Counted from the first letter of the stretch, positions 44,564-54,115 are shown. The stretch is DNA of 64,000 nt from JANXQG01 sp963719885 (GCA_963719885.1 CAVRDP010000035.1:1-64000), one strand, 5' to 3'. The notes: a model not told the origin generated them from the letters alone. A program made the numbers and translations.

Positions 44564-45612
44564 GGTTTAACCGGCTTGGTTTGCAGCGTCAAGCAGGCCA
44601 TGGCCGTGCCGAGATCGACCGAGGCCGTGTCGGGCCAGGAGCCGTCCTTGCCCTGCTGCTCCAGAAGCCGATCGCGGACTGCCGCCGACCAGCGATCCCA
44701 ATCGGCCTGGTTGGCATGGCTCATTACCTGGGCCGCGTAGTAGTGGCCGTAGAAATAGAAAACCTCCGGCTGGCCGATCGTCTCGCCGGCCGGAAACTTG
44801 GCCACATACTCGGACCCCTTGCGGACCTCCTCGCAGTCTCCCGCCCCGGCGCGGTAGAGCGCCGTCACCGCCGCCGACGAGCGGGCGAAACCGCTCGTGC
44901 CGCCCTGCAGCAGATAGCGGAAACCGCCGTCGCTATTCTGGCTCTTCTTGACGTAGTCGATCGCCCGATCGATGACTTCCTTGGATACGTCAACGCCTGC
45001 GTCGCGGGCCGCGGCCAAGGCCATGAGCTGCGTGACGGTCACGGAGAGATCGGCGTCGCCCGGCTTGGGAAGGTAGCGCCAACCGCCTTCCTTGTTCTGC
45101 GACTCGACGATGAGCTTCACCGCGCGCTCGATCTTCTCTTTGATGTCATTCTTGAATTTGAGCCCGCCCTTCTGACACTCGGCCAGGAACATCAGGGCGA
45201 AGGCGTGGCCGTACATGGGCGCCGGCTCATTGGCATCTTTGGAAGTGATCAGCCCGTTTTCTTGCACGCGGCCCCGCAAATAGGTCAGGCTCTTTGACAA
45301 CCGCTCGCCGTAGGGCCCTTCGCCGGGCTTGCTGCCGGAGGCCATCATGGCGCGGCTGACGAAGGCGGTTACGGCAACATGCCCGCGGTAGACCTCCGAA
45401 CCGTAAGAACCGTCGTCGGCCTGGCGGGCGGCGAGAAAGGCCAACCCGTGCTCGACGGCAGCGGCTGACCGATCTTCGGCCCGAGCCACACGGCCGGCAA
45501 TGCACAACCCCATCAAAACGCCGCAGGCGATTGTCGCGACCAGCGCAAAACGCCGCACGGTGACAAGTTTCCCAAACGTGGGCCGCTCGGCGGCCTGGCT
45601 CTTCGCTTTCAT
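44560..45612 (-). CDS. Exported prenyltransferase/squalene-cyclase-repeat protein
   Basis: About 350 residues from ATG 45612 (MKAKSQAAERPTFGKLV), with GGAG 9 bases upstream. A signal segment (FALVATIACGVLMGLCIAG) precedes alpha-alpha barrel repeats with QADDGSYG, QNKEGGWRY, QNSDGGFRY and QGKDGSWPD, the QW-like motifs. In planctomycetes such proteins are common and mostly uncharacterised; they resemble terpene cyclases and complement-like folds without clear catalysis. It overlaps the isomerase gene by four bases, so both are likely cotranscribed. Confidence 0.75.
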   Translation of the reverse strand: MKAKSQAAERPTFGKLVTVRRFALVATIACGVLMGLCIAGRVARAEDRSAAAVEHGLAFLAARQADDGSYGSEVYRGHVAVTAFVSRAMMASGSKPGEGPYGERLSKSLTYLRGRVQENGLITSKDANEPAPMYGHAFALMFLAECQKGGLKFKNDIKEKIERAVKLIVESQNKEGGWRYLPKPGDADLSVTVTQLMALAAARDAGVDVSKEVIDRAIDYVKKSQNSDGGFRYLLQGGTSGFARSSAAVTALYRAGAGDCEEVRKGSEYVAKFPAGETIGQPEVFYFYGHYYAAQVMSHANQADWDRWSAAVRDRLLEQQGKDGSWPDTASVDLGTAMACLTLQTKPVKP

Positions 45613-45725
45613 GACAAGGTCTCCTAACAGAATTTGTGGTGCCGAAACCATTCCTATTGTAAAGAAGTTGGTGGCGGGGAGTAGAGCCGCGGAGCAAGAT
45701 TTTCGACCGTCCGCCATGATCTCAA

Positions 45726-45825
45726 GTAGGTCCTTTCTGCCGGAAAGGACCAATGTGCCATGAGCTGGTGGAAGATCCAAAACTTTCCAGCGGCACAATA
45801 GTCCTTCCCGGCAGGAAGGACCTAC
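45726..45825. repeat. GTAGGTCCTTTCTGCCGG inverted repeat
   Basis: Arms of about 25 bases (45726-45750 and 45801-45825, two mismatches) surround a 50-base loop, in the divergent gap between the prenyltransferase-repeat gene and GH127. Confidence 0.75.
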
Positions 45826-45897
45826 TGGGTATTTTCAACGGCTTGTTAATCAAACATAATAGGACAGCTTGCCTGGTTTACCGATTTTCAACCCATC

Positions 45898-46003
45898 AAG
45901 GTAGCAGGCACACTCCGTGTGCCGTCCGCCTCCCGCGGCAAACCCGCTTTCTGTCGCCGATCGACCCTCGGGCGGACGGCACACGGAGTGTGCCTGCTAC
46001 CTT
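45898..46003. repeat. Perfect 33-bp inverted repeat before the GH127 gene
   Basis: Arms 45898-45930 and 45971-46003 are exact reverse complements (outer end AAGGTAGCAGGCACACTCCG). The 40-base loop is not repetitive. The element ends 22 bases before the GH127 ATG, so it probably forms a hairpin in the leader or acts as a MITE-like insertion. Similar sequences recur widely in planctomycete genomes, as I recall. Confidence 0.85.
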
Positions 46004-46025
46004 GTCACCCCTGCGAAAGCGATCA

Positions 46026-48664
46026 ATGAAAGCATTTGCTGCCGTATTTGCCGCCCTGGCCTGTTTCGTTTTCGGCCCGAAAACCGCACGGGCCGATGGA
46101 CCGCCGCCAGCCAATCTGGCCCTAGTGGCCACGGCCACGACTTCGTTCGCTTCGGGCCACGAGACGATCCATGCCCTGAATAACGGTTTTTACCCGGAGA
46201 ATTCCAACGACAAGCGCCACGGGGCTTATGGCAACTGGCCAATGAAAGGCACGCAGTGGGTCGAGTACACGTGGACCAAGCCGATCCATACCGGCCGGGT
46301 CAACGTCTACTGGTTCGACGACCATCGCGGCGTTCGCCTGCCCAAGGCCTGCCGCCTGAAGTATTTTGACGGCAAACAGTTCGTGCCGGTCAAAAACGCC
46401 AAGGGTTTGGGCCTCAAGGAACACGCCTTCAACACGACGGCTTTCGACGCCTTGCGCACGACCAAGCTTCGCCTGGAGATGGATTCCAGCGGCGAATCGA
46501 CCGGCATCCTTCAATGGCGTGTCTATGACTGGGGCGATTCGCCGAACTTCCCGCCGCTGGTTTTCGCCGGCCTCGATCGGGCCGTCGTCTCGCCGGGCAA
46601 GACGTGGCTCAGCGGCAGCGTCCGCGGCGCCGCCACGCCGGATGGCCAACTTGCCACGACTTGGAGCAAGCAATCCGGGCCAGGGGATGTCGTTTTCGAC
46701 GATCCAGCCTTTGCCAAGACGATGGCCAGCTTCTCCTCGCCCGGCGACTACGTGTTGAAACTCACGGCCGACGCCGGCCAACTCCGCGGCGAAGACACGC
46801 TCTGTGTCCATGTGGTGCCGCCTCCGCCGGCCACTCCGTTGCGGGCGGTCGCAACCACGCGCTACGCGGTCACCAGCCCGCTGCTCCGCCAACGGCTCAA
46901 GCAGATCATCATTCATTGGATCCCGCACTGCTATGAAAAGCTCTCGGAACCGAATCTGCCCGAGGGCGGAATCGAGAATTTCACGCAGGCCGGAAACAAG
47001 CTTGCCGGCCGGCCTTTTGTCGGCCATCGCGGTCCTCCCTGGCCCAACGCCTACGTCCACAACACGGTCGAGTCGATGTGCCTGGCTCTGATGTTCGATC
47101 CGCAGGGCGACCGGGAGATCGTCGTCGCCCAGGCCGAAATCAAGAAGAAGCTCGACGATTGGATTCCCAAAATCCTCGCGCCCAGGAACCCGACGGTTAC
47201 CTACAGACCTTCTATACGCTCAGCGGGCTGAAGCGCTGGACCAACAGGGGCGATCACGAAGGCTACACGGCCGGGTATTTCATCGAATCGGCCCTCGCCC
47301 ATTATCTCATGACCGGCAAGACCGACAACCGCATGTACCGTGCGGCCCGGCGGTTGGCCGATTGCTGGTGCGAACATATCGGGCCGGCCCCGAAAAAGTC
47401 GTGGTACGACGACCACGAGGAACTCGAACAGGCTCTTGTCCGCCTGGAAAAATTTGTTGACGCCGAGGAAGGCCCCGGGAAGGGTCGAAAGTACATCGAT
47501 CTGGCCACGTTTCTCTTGGATTGCCGCCATAACGGCGAGGAATACAACCAGAGCCACTTGCCCGTCATCTTTCAATACGAGGCCGTGGGCCACTCAGTGC
47601 GGGCCGCCTATCTCTACTCGGGCATGGCTGGCGTGGCGATGGAGACTGGCAACGTCGATTTGCAGAGCGCGCTGCTTTCCTTATGGGAGAACCTCGTCCA
47701 CAAGCGTTACTACCTGACCGGCGGCATCGGCAGCGGCGAGACTTCCGAAGGCTTTGGGCCAAATTATTCGTTGCCCAACAACGCCTATTGCGAGTCGTGC
47801 GCCAACTGTGGCGGGCTGTTCTTCCAGCACAAGATGAACGCCATCTTTCACGACTCCCGATTCGCCGATCTTTATGAAGACACGTTCTACAATGCCATCC
47901 TCGGCAACGTCGATCTGGAGGCGAAGAATTTCACCTACACCAACGCCCTGGACTCGAGCGGGCGGCGTTATCCCTGGCACGGCTGTCCCTGCTGCGTCGG
48001 CAATATCCCGCGAACGCTGCTCATGCTGCCGACGTGGATGTATGCCACCGGCCCGGATTCGCTCTATGTGAACCTTTACGCCGGCAGCACGGTCACGGTC
48101 GACGTGGCCGGCAGGAAGGTCGAGATCGAGCAGACGACCGATTATCCCTGGTGCGGCAAAGTGGCGATCGTCGTCCGCCCGGCCCAGGCAACGTGTTTTG
48201 AAATGCGGCTGCGGGTGCCCACACGGGATGTCAGTCGCCTCTATACCAGCCAGCCGGTGGTCGAGGGCCTGAAGTCGCTCTCGGTCAACGGTTCGCCCGA
48301 AGCCGTGAAGCTCGACAGCGGCTATGCAGTTATCTCTCGGGCGTGGCAGACGGGCGATCGGATCGAACTGGAATTGCCGCTCGGGCCGCAGCGAGTCAAG
48401 GCCGATGACCGGGTAGCTGCCGATCGCGGGCGCGTGGCGTTGCGTTATGGGCCGCTGATCTACTGTATCGAGAGCGCGGATCAGAACGTCGATCAGGTGT
48501 TGCCGCCCGACGCTCCGCTGACGACCGAGTGGAAGCCCGGCTTGCTGGGCAGCGTGGTGGCGATCCACAGTAAGTTCGCCGATGGCAAGCCGCTGATGGC
48601 TATTCCCTATTACGCCCGGGCCAATCGGGGCGGGCGGTTCGTGGTCTGGATTCGCGATAAGTAA
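46026..48664 (+). CDS. Glycoside hydrolase family 127-like protein with N-terminal sugar-binding domains (one frameshift)
   Basis: About 880 residues from ATG 46026. A signal peptide ends near ARADGPP. A discoidin-like domain (NLALVATATTSFASGHETIHALNNG to KYFDGKQFVPV) and a PKD-like domain (PDGQLATTWSKQSGPGDVVF to ADAGQLRGED) precede the DUF1680/GH127 barrel. The frame shifts near 47187 (a G is missing in GCGGCCCAGG), joining EIKKKLDDWIPKIL to AQEPDGYLQTFYTLSGLKRW. The catalytic-region CPCCVGN and a conserved Glu are present; the family hydrolyses beta-L-arabinofuranosides. It is a secreted enzyme for plant or algal glycans. Confidence 0.8.
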
Positions 48665-48751
48665 CTCGCCCATATTCCTCGCAGCCCGTCGCCGGATTGT
48701 GATGTATGCTTGTGATATTGGCCTGGAATGGGAACTCTTTAGGATGGGAAT

Positions 48752-49177
48752 ATGCGGAAACCAATGAAAGTCGTGGCCGGCGTTGCGGCTGTTTCGGCAA
48801 GAATTCTGCTTTGCGCCGTGTTCATGGCGGCGGCCGTGGGATACACGGCCCCGGATGTCAACAGCTTCGCCCAGACGATTGCCGTGAAGCTGGCGCTGGC
48901 CCCGATGTGGGTCTGGATCGGAGCGATCGTGTTGCTGGTTGCCGGCAGCCTTTCGGTCGTCGTCGGCTACAAAGCACGCTTCGGGGCTTTGGCCCTCCTC
49001 GCGTTCCTGGTGCTGACGACCTATCTCTTCCATGGGTTCACGTTCTGGAACGTGGTGAGCACTCAGGCCCGCCACGACCATATCGTCTACCTCGTGATGA
49101 ACCTCTCGATCATGGGGGCGATGCTCTTCATCGTCGTCAATGGTGCCGGCCAGATGAGCCTTGACGGCCGACGATAA
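48752..49177 (+). CDS. DoxX-like four-helix membrane protein
   Basis: 141 residues. Four hydrophobic helices (ILLCAVFMAAAVGYTAP; MWVWIGAIVLLVAGSLSVVVG; FGALALLAFLVLTTYLFHGF; IVYLVMNLSIMGAMLFIVVNG) and the FHGFTFW region are typical of DoxX/SURF4-like proteins. The biological role is poorly defined. It stands alone after GH127. Confidence 0.65.
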   Translation: MRKPMKVVAGVAAVSARILLCAVFMAAAVGYTAPDVNSFAQTIAVKLALAPMWVWIGAIVLLVAGSLSVVVGYKARFGALALLAFLVLTTYLFHGFTFWNVVSTQARHDHIVYLVMNLSIMGAMLFIVVNGAGQMSLDGRR

Positions 49178-49211
49178 AAGGTGATCTGCACGGCGTCGAT
49201 GCAAGAGCGGA

Positions 49212-49697
49212 TCATGGAACGGATTCTCCTCTACGCTTCCGATCCTCGCCCGCCAAGCCAATCGCATCCAGGTACGGATCGCACGACCGGCATTTCATCA
49301 CATGATCCGCCGCCTTTTCCAAGTCCCAACCGAGAATCCAGTGCAGATACGCAATGACGATGCTGGGAGAACGGTTCACGCCCATGTTGCAATGAACGTA
49401 GACGACGTGGCCCTGCGACAGCAGTTCGTCCAGGACTTCGACGCACTTGGGCAACTGGCGGCGCAGGTCATCGCGATCGAAATCTCGCACCGGAATCCTG
49501 CGAACCTCGAAGCCTGCTTCACGGTAGTAGGGTTCCAGACGACGCCAATTGACACCCCAGTAGGCCATGTCGTCGTCGGTCTGGGCATTCAGCACCGCCG
49601 TGATGCCGAAGTCCCGACGTAGCCGGTCGATGTCCTCGGGGTTTTTCGGAAACGTGCCGACGAACAGATGGGCGAGAATCTCGCTAACGTCGATCAT
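49212..49697 (-). CDS. Dual-specificity protein phosphatase
   Basis: 161 residues from ATG 49697 (MIDVSEILAHLFVGTFPKNPEDIDRL). The signature VYVHCNMGVNRSPSIVIAYL is HCxxGxxRS, the nucleophilic Cys and the phosphate loop; the general-acid Asp is probably in IPVRDFDRDDL. It removes phosphate from Tyr or Ser/Thr, or from a small molecule. An open frame continues upstream but lacks a start of this quality. Confidence 0.85.
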   Translation of the reverse strand: MIDVSEILAHLFVGTFPKNPEDIDRLRRDFGITAVLNAQTDDDMAYWGVNWRRLEPYYREAGFEVRRIPVRDFDRDDLRRQLPKCVEVLDELLSQGHVVYVHCNMGVNRSPSIVIAYLHWILGWDLEKAADHVMKCRSCDPYLDAIGLAGEDRKRRGESVP

Positions 49698-49792
49698 TCT
49701 GACAATCCCTTCCACGGCGTCAACCTGGGAATCCAACGAGGCACGTTCTGCATGTAATGAAGATAGTCGCCTCCTCAGCAATGGTTTGGTCT

Positions 49793-50452
49793 TCACGCCA
49801 CGACCGACGTGAGTTCCATCGCCGAGTGAATGATCCGATCCGGCTGAACGCCCAGCACCTCGGTCGGTGCATTCTGGCGATCGAGCCAATAGGCCTGGAA
49901 GCCGAATGCTTTCCCACCGGCCACGTCCCAACCATTCGATGAGACAAACCCAATCTCCTCACGCCGAATGCCCAGGCAGTTCTCGGCCAGTTGATAAACG
50001 CTCGGGTGCGGCTTGTAAGTGCGAACCTCGTCCACGCTGAGAATATGTTGAAACCGGCTCTCCAGACCGGCATTTTGGACGGCACTTTGCAACATGGCCA
50101 TCGTCCCGTTCGACAAGATCGAGCAGGGAACCCCGCCCAGAGCCCGCAAAGCAGCGGGAATCTCAGGGAAAGGATTCAACGTCAGATATGCCTGCGATAG
50201 GTACTCGATCTGGTCGTGTGTTGGAGTCAGCGCGAGCGAACGGCATGCAAACACTAACCCGTCCTGGGTGATCTGCCAGAAGTCCTCGTACTTTCCCATA
50301 AGGGATCGGAGCCACGTATAGCGGAGTTGCGTGGTCCGCCAAAGGGCGGTCAGATCAGGACCGTGGCCGGGGAACATTTCCTCGCACCGATTCAGCACGG
50401 ACTCGACATCGAAGAGCGTGCCGTAGGCATCGAATACAAGCGCATTGACCAT
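49793..50452 (-). CDS. Haloacid dehalogenase type II (HAD superfamily)
   Basis: 219 residues (MVNALVFDAYGTLFDVESVLNRCEEM). DAYGTLFD carries the nucleophile Asp, SILSNGT is motif II, KPHPSVYQLAEN is motif III, and FVSSNGWDVAGGKAFGF is motif IV, as in 2-haloacid dehalogenases. It converts (S)-2-haloacids to hydroxyacids. In this position it is a single gene. The neighbour phosphatase is transcribed in the same direction. Confidence 0.85.
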   Translation of the reverse strand: MVNALVFDAYGTLFDVESVLNRCEEMFPGHGPDLTALWRTTQLRYTWLRSLMGKYEDFWQITQDGLVFACRSLALTPTHDQIEYLSQAYLTLNPFPEIPAALRALGGVPCSILSNGTMAMLQSAVQNAGLESRFQHILSVDEVRTYKPHPSVYQLAENCLGIRREEIGFVSSNGWDVAGGKAFGFQAYWLDRQNAPTEVLGVQPDRIIHSAMELTSVVA

Positions 50453-50661
50453 TTTCGACTATCCTGTAAAACTCATCCAGGTCGAGAGGCATGTTCGCTT
50501 CCTGGCCACGCCGTTATTCTACCCGAAATGCGTCGAGGGGCCATCAGCACTTGACCGTGCGAGACGACGATCGCCAGAGTGGCGACCGCAAAGGATGACG
50601 AGCAAAATTACGGGGGGGTCGTCGTAAGGTCAGCATCAAGGTTGTGCCGGGTAGAGGCTAA

Positions 50662-50793
50662 CGTAGTCCTCGGATTGCCGAGGTCGTGGGCGTGACCAGA
50701 CAGACGGTACACCGCTATTCAAAGGGGCTTGGGCGGAAGCAAAAGCCAAAGCTGTCGAGGGCGTTTCAAACCCCGTCACCGGCGATCCGGTGA
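50662..50793 (+). pseudogene. Helix-turn-helix protein remnant
   Basis: An open frame without a start, after a TAA at 50659: RIAEVVGVTRQTVHRYSKGLG, then KQKPKLSRAFQTPSPAIR. The first part matches a helix-turn-helix of transposase or small-regulator type (IS-like). Only about 44 codons are left. It is followed by direct repeats typical of a transposon end. Confidence 0.5.
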
Positions 50794-50804
50794 TGGTTTT
50801 TTTT
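50776..50804 (+). terminator. Rho-independent terminator
   Basis: TCACCGG-CGAT-CCGGTGA stem followed by TGG and eight T residues (50797-50804). It is a typical intrinsic terminator for plus-strand transcription and overlaps the end of the HTH remnant. Confidence 0.7.
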
Positions 50805-50846
50805 CATTCAATCAAGGCACTCCCCATTAGCTGGGGCATTCGAGCC

Positions 50847-50926
50847 TTATCAGACATTTTAATGCCCTTACCAGACATTCTTGGGTGCCTTATCAGACGA
50901 GAAACCCCCGAATTATCAGACATTTT
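50847..50926. repeat. Four TTATCAGACATTTT repeats at 21-23-base spacing
   Basis: Starts at 50847, 50868, 50890 and 50913, all in the same direction. Copies 1 and 4 are identical over 14 bases, copy 2 has TTACCAGACATTC, copy 3 TTATCAGACGA. The near-constant 21-23-base spacing (two helical turns) looks like binding sites of a Mu/Tn7/TniA-type transposase at an element end, or iterons. Confidence 0.7.
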
Positions 50927-51024
50927 GGCGTTTTGGGCCTTTTGACAGGCAAATCTTGGAGAAGCGATTCTTCGTAACTCAAGAAACGAAGAAGGCTTGC
51001 GATTTCAGTCGCAAGCCTTGTTAG

Positions 51025-51383
51025 TGGAGGCGGCGGGGATCGAACCCGCGTCCCGCGACATTTCCATGCAGGCTTCTACGTACGTAGTCGACCCTATTTG
51101 CACACTGTGTCGTCGCCCGGCCCCCAGATCGACAGGGTTGCCGCTTGACCAGTCGGCAGCAGTTTTTAATCCCGGGCGTCGCCAACGTCGACCCGAAACG
51201 ATCCGGAATTACAGCCGGCAGTCGGAGCTCTCCGGCGAAGCTCCTCAGCCGGGGTTGCCTTGTTAGGCAGCCAAAGCCATGTTATTGGCAGTTAAGTTTT
51301 GGTCTGCTTTTTGCGTGGCCTGCTGACCAACCACGGTACGCCACCTGCACTTCAATCTGCCCGGTCGAATCCAATTCGCCCCC
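51025..51383 (-). ncRNA. ssrA: tmRNA (transfer-messenger RNA)
   Basis: The 5' end (GGGGGCGAATTGGATTCGAC on the minus strand) and the 3' end (TTCGATCCCCGCCGCCTCCA) form the tRNA-like acceptor and T arm with an encoded CCA. The tag frame (51307 to 51263) starts at GCA and reads ADQNLTANNMALAA followed by TAA, ending in the ALAA degron. It rescues stalled ribosomes and tags the product for proteolysis by ClpXP-type proteases. It is a single-piece tmRNA of about 359 nt. Confidence 0.95.
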
Positions 51384-51684
51384 AAAAACGGCAGTAAAAT
51401 CCATCCGAAAACCATGAGACGGCCCTAGATTGCACCGACCCCAATCCGATTCTCGAATGAATCCTCATATCGCAACTATAGCTAACGGCCGCTCTGGAGG
51501 CAAGACTCTAGTGCAAAAAAGTGACGGGAATGGCCGGAAATTCGAATAAGAGCGCGTTCTTGACGAATTCAGAGCAGAATCCCGAAAAAAATGGCGGGCG
51601 TCGGCCGATTGACGCGGCTGTCTGGTCCTTTTAGACTGGCTATTTTGCAAAATCTTAGCCGACCTTTCTTCTTCGCATTAACCC
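51384..51684. other. Divergent control region between tmRNA and tkt
   Basis: About 300 bases without a gene. The tkt promoter is clear at 51609-51637. The tmRNA promoter should lie above 51400 on the minus strand, but its boxes are not clear to me. Confidence 0.5.
51609..51637 (+). promoter_or_regulatory. tkt promoter
   Basis: TTGACG (51609-51614), exactly 17 bases, TAGACT (51632-51637), about 48 bases before the tkt ATG. The TAGACT -10 box and TTGACG -35 recur at 11536-11562, and a variant (TAGGAT) is before rpsJ. Confidence 0.6.
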
Positions 51685-53841
51685 ATGTCCTACACGATGC
51701 AGCCGATCGAATCGCTCTCCATCAATACCATTCGCACCCTCTCGATGGACGCGGTGCAGGCCGCCAATAGCGGCCATCCGGGCACGCCCATGGCCCTGGC
51801 GCCGGCGGCCTACGTGCTCTTCAACGAGTTTCTGCGTTACGATCCGGCCCAGCCGTTGTGGCCCAATCGCGACCGCTTCGTGCTTTCCTGCGGCCATGCC
51901 TCGATGCTGCTCTATTCCACGCTGCACGTGTGCGGCGTGAAGCAGGCCGACGCCATCGGGGCACCTAGTACTTCGGGTCACGGCAGTGACCAACCAGCCG
52001 TGCCGCTGGACGACATCCGCCGTTTCCGCCAGTTGCATAGCCGTTGCCCCGGCCATCCCGAATATGGCTACACCAGCGGCGTGGAAACGACGACCGGCCC
52101 GTTGGGCCAGGGCATTGGCAACAGCGTCGGCATGGCGATCGCCCAGCGCTGGCTGGCTGCCCGCTACAACCGCCCCGGCTTCGATCTGTTCGACTACCGC
52201 GTCTATGCCCTGTGCAGCGACGGCGACCTGATGGAAGGCGTGGGTGCCGAGGCCGCATCGCTGGCCGGGCACCTCAAGCTCTCGAACCTCTGCTGGATCT
52301 ACGACAACAACACGATCACCATCGAAGGCCACACCGTTTTGGCCTTCAGCGAGGACGTCGCGGAGCGATTCGCCGGCTACGGCTGGAACGTGCTGAAGGT
52401 CGACGACGTCAACGATCTGGTCGCCCTCCGTGGCGCGATCGGCAGCTTTCAATGGACGTCCGGACTCTACTCCGCCGGGCAAGGGGCAGGGGATAAGGGA
52501 GACCTATCGGACCGGCCGACACTGATCATCGTCAAGAGCGTGATCGCCTACGGCGCCCCCAATAAGCACAATACGCACGGTGCCCACGGCGCTCCGCTGG
52601 GCGATGAGGAAATCCGCCTGACCAAGCGGGCCTACGGTTGGCCCGAAGACGAGAAGTTCCTCGTGCCCGAAGAGGTGCTGGCCCACTTTCGCGCAAATAT
52701 CGGTGCCCGCGGGCAATCTCTCCGCCAGACCTGGGAAAACCGTTATGCCGAATATGCCGGGCAGTTCCCCGAGCAGGCCAACGAGCTCGATTGCATCGGA
52801 CGGCACGAATTGCCCGCAGGCTGGGATGCCGAAATGAAGCCTTTTGCCGCCGACGCCAAGGGGATGGCCACGCGGGCCAGTTCGGGCAAGGTGCTGAACC
52901 AGATTGCCAAGCGACTGCCGTGGCTGGTGGGCGGGTCGGCCGACCTGGCCCCATCGACGCTCACGCTGATCGACGGCGGCGGCGATTTCGAGGCGACCCG
53001 GGCACCCGGAGTACCGGGATCCCCCCGGGTGCCCCGCTACGGCGGCCGCAATCTGCACTTCGGCATCCGCGAGCACGCCATGGGTTCGATCATCAACGGT
53101 ATGGCCCTGGCCGGGCTGCGCTCGTTCGGGGCCACGTTCTTCGTCTTCTCCGATTACATGCGGCCTTCGATCCGCATGGCGGCCATCATGGGCCTGCCGG
53201 TGTTCTATGTCTTCACGCACGATTCGATCGGCGTGGGCGAAGACGGTCCCACGCACCAGCCGATCGAGCATCTGGCCGCGTTGCGGGCGATTCCCAATCT
53301 GACGGTGATTCGGCCCGGCGACGCCAACGAAGTGATCGAGGCCTATCGCTCCGCGCTGGAGAACACCAAGGGGCCGACGGCCCTGGTGCTTTCGCGGCAG
53401 AACCTGCCGACGCTCGATCGCGGCAAATATGCCCCCGCCGCCGGCGCGCGGCAGGGCGGCTATGTGTTGGCCGATGCGGCGGACGGCAAGCCGGAAGTGA
53501 TTCTCATCGGCACCGGCAGCGAGCTTGCGCTGTGCGTCGGCGCATACGAGAAGCTGACGGGGGAAGGCATCAAGGCCCGCGTGGTGAGCCTGCCGAGTTG
53601 GGAGCTTTTCGACGCCCAGCCGCAGGCCTATCGCGATTCCGTGTTGCCGCCGGATGTGACCAGGCGGGTGGCCGTCGAATTGGGCATCGACCAGGGCTGG
53701 TGCAAGTACATCGGCCGCTGCGGGCGGTTCCTGGGCATGACTTCCTACGGCGCCTCGGCGCCGGTCGGCGTGCTCTTGAAGCACTACGGATTCACGGTCG
53801 AAAACGTCGTGAAGCTGGCGAAGGAAGCGGTGGGGCGGTAA
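51685..53841 (+). CDS. tkt: Transketolase
   Basis: 718 residues from ATG 51685 (MSYTMQPIESLSINTIRTLSMDAVQAANSGHPGTPM). It uses thiamine diphosphate to move two-carbon units in the pentose phosphate pathway. GDGDLMEGVGAEAASLAGHL is the TPP/Mg motif, ALYSDNNTI-type DNNTITIEG follows, and the conserved Glu lies in HDSIGVGEDGPTHQP. Between the PP and Pyr domains, a 10-bp-stem palindrome (53000-53034) encodes the extra RAPGVPGSPRVPR before YGGRNLHFGIREHAMG. Confidence 0.95.
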   Translation: MSYTMQPIESLSINTIRTLSMDAVQAANSGHPGTPMALAPAAYVLFNEFLRYDPAQPLWPNRDRFVLSCGHASMLLYSTLHVCGVKQADAIGAPSTSGHGSDQPAVPLDDIRRFRQLHSRCPGHPEYGYTSGVETTTGPLGQGIGNSVGMAIAQRWLAARYNRPGFDLFDYRVYALCSDGDLMEGVGAEAASLAGHLKLSNLCWIYDNNTITIEGHTVLAFSEDVAERFAGYGWNVLKVDDVNDLVALRGAIGSFQWTSGLYSAGQGAGDKGDLSDRPTLIIVKSVIAYGAPNKHNTHGAHGAPLGDEEIRLTKRAYGWPEDEKFLVPEEVLAHFRANIGARGQSLRQTWENRYAEYAGQFPEQANELDCIGRHELPAGWDAEMKPFAADAKGMATRASSGKVLNQIAKRLPWLVGGSADLAPSTLTLIDGGGDFEATRAPGVPGSPRVPRYGGRNLHFGIREHAMGSIINGMALAGLRSFGATFFVFSDYMRPSIRMAAIMGLPVFYVFTHDSIGVGEDGPTHQPIEHLAALRAIPNLTVIRPGDANEVIEAYRSALENTKGPTALVLSRQNLPTLDRGKYAPAAGARQGGYVLADAADGKPEVILIGTGSELALCVGAYEKLTGEGIKARVVSLPSWELFDAQPQAYRDSVLPPDVTRRVAVELGIDQGWCKYIGRCGRFLGMTSYGASAPVGVLLKHYGFTVENVVKLAKEAVGR
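53000..53034. repeat. GTAC-containing palindrome inside tkt
   Basis: Arms GGGCACCCGG and CCGGGTGCCC are perfect, with the loop starting AGTACCGGGATCC. It encodes RAPGVPGSPRVPR in frame, just ahead of the well conserved YGGRNLHFGIREHAMG. The loop shares CCCGGAGTACCGGG-type sequence with the insert at 25963-25985. Confidence 0.8.
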
Positions 53842-54086
53842 AGAAAACTTGCCGGAGGCTGTAGGGTGGGACGAGCAAACCGGGGTCTTGGTGGGACTTC
53901 GGTCGCGGATTGGCCGGTTTGCGAAGTCCCACCAACCCTCCGCGACCTTGTCCCACCCTACGCACTCACGCCCCGTTCGCCGATCTCACAGAAACGAAAC
54001 TCGCGTATCAACTTACGCAGCCATAGGTTACGTCTCTGATGTCGCAAGGTGCGGTATCATTCTGCAAGAATCTCCGTTCGCACCCC

Positions 54087-54115
54087 TTGACACGCCTGCG
54101 CATCTGTATTAAGAT
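54087..54115 (+). promoter_or_regulatory. Promoter of the GntR-ABC transporter operon
   Basis: TTGACA (54087-54092), 17 bases, TAAGAT (54110-54115). It is the best-scoring promoter-like site in the window. The operator-like palindrome at 54106-54124 overlaps the -10 box. Confidence 0.65.

Larger units (their letters stand above)
50453..51024. other. Gene-poor stretch next to tmRNA with transposon-end remnants
   Basis: Contains a fragment of a helix-turn-helix protein (50662-50793), a hairpin with a T8 tract, and four TTATCAGACA repeats. There is no complete gene. It lies beside the 3' end of the tmRNA gene, a frequent insertion site of mobile DNA. Confidence 0.6.
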
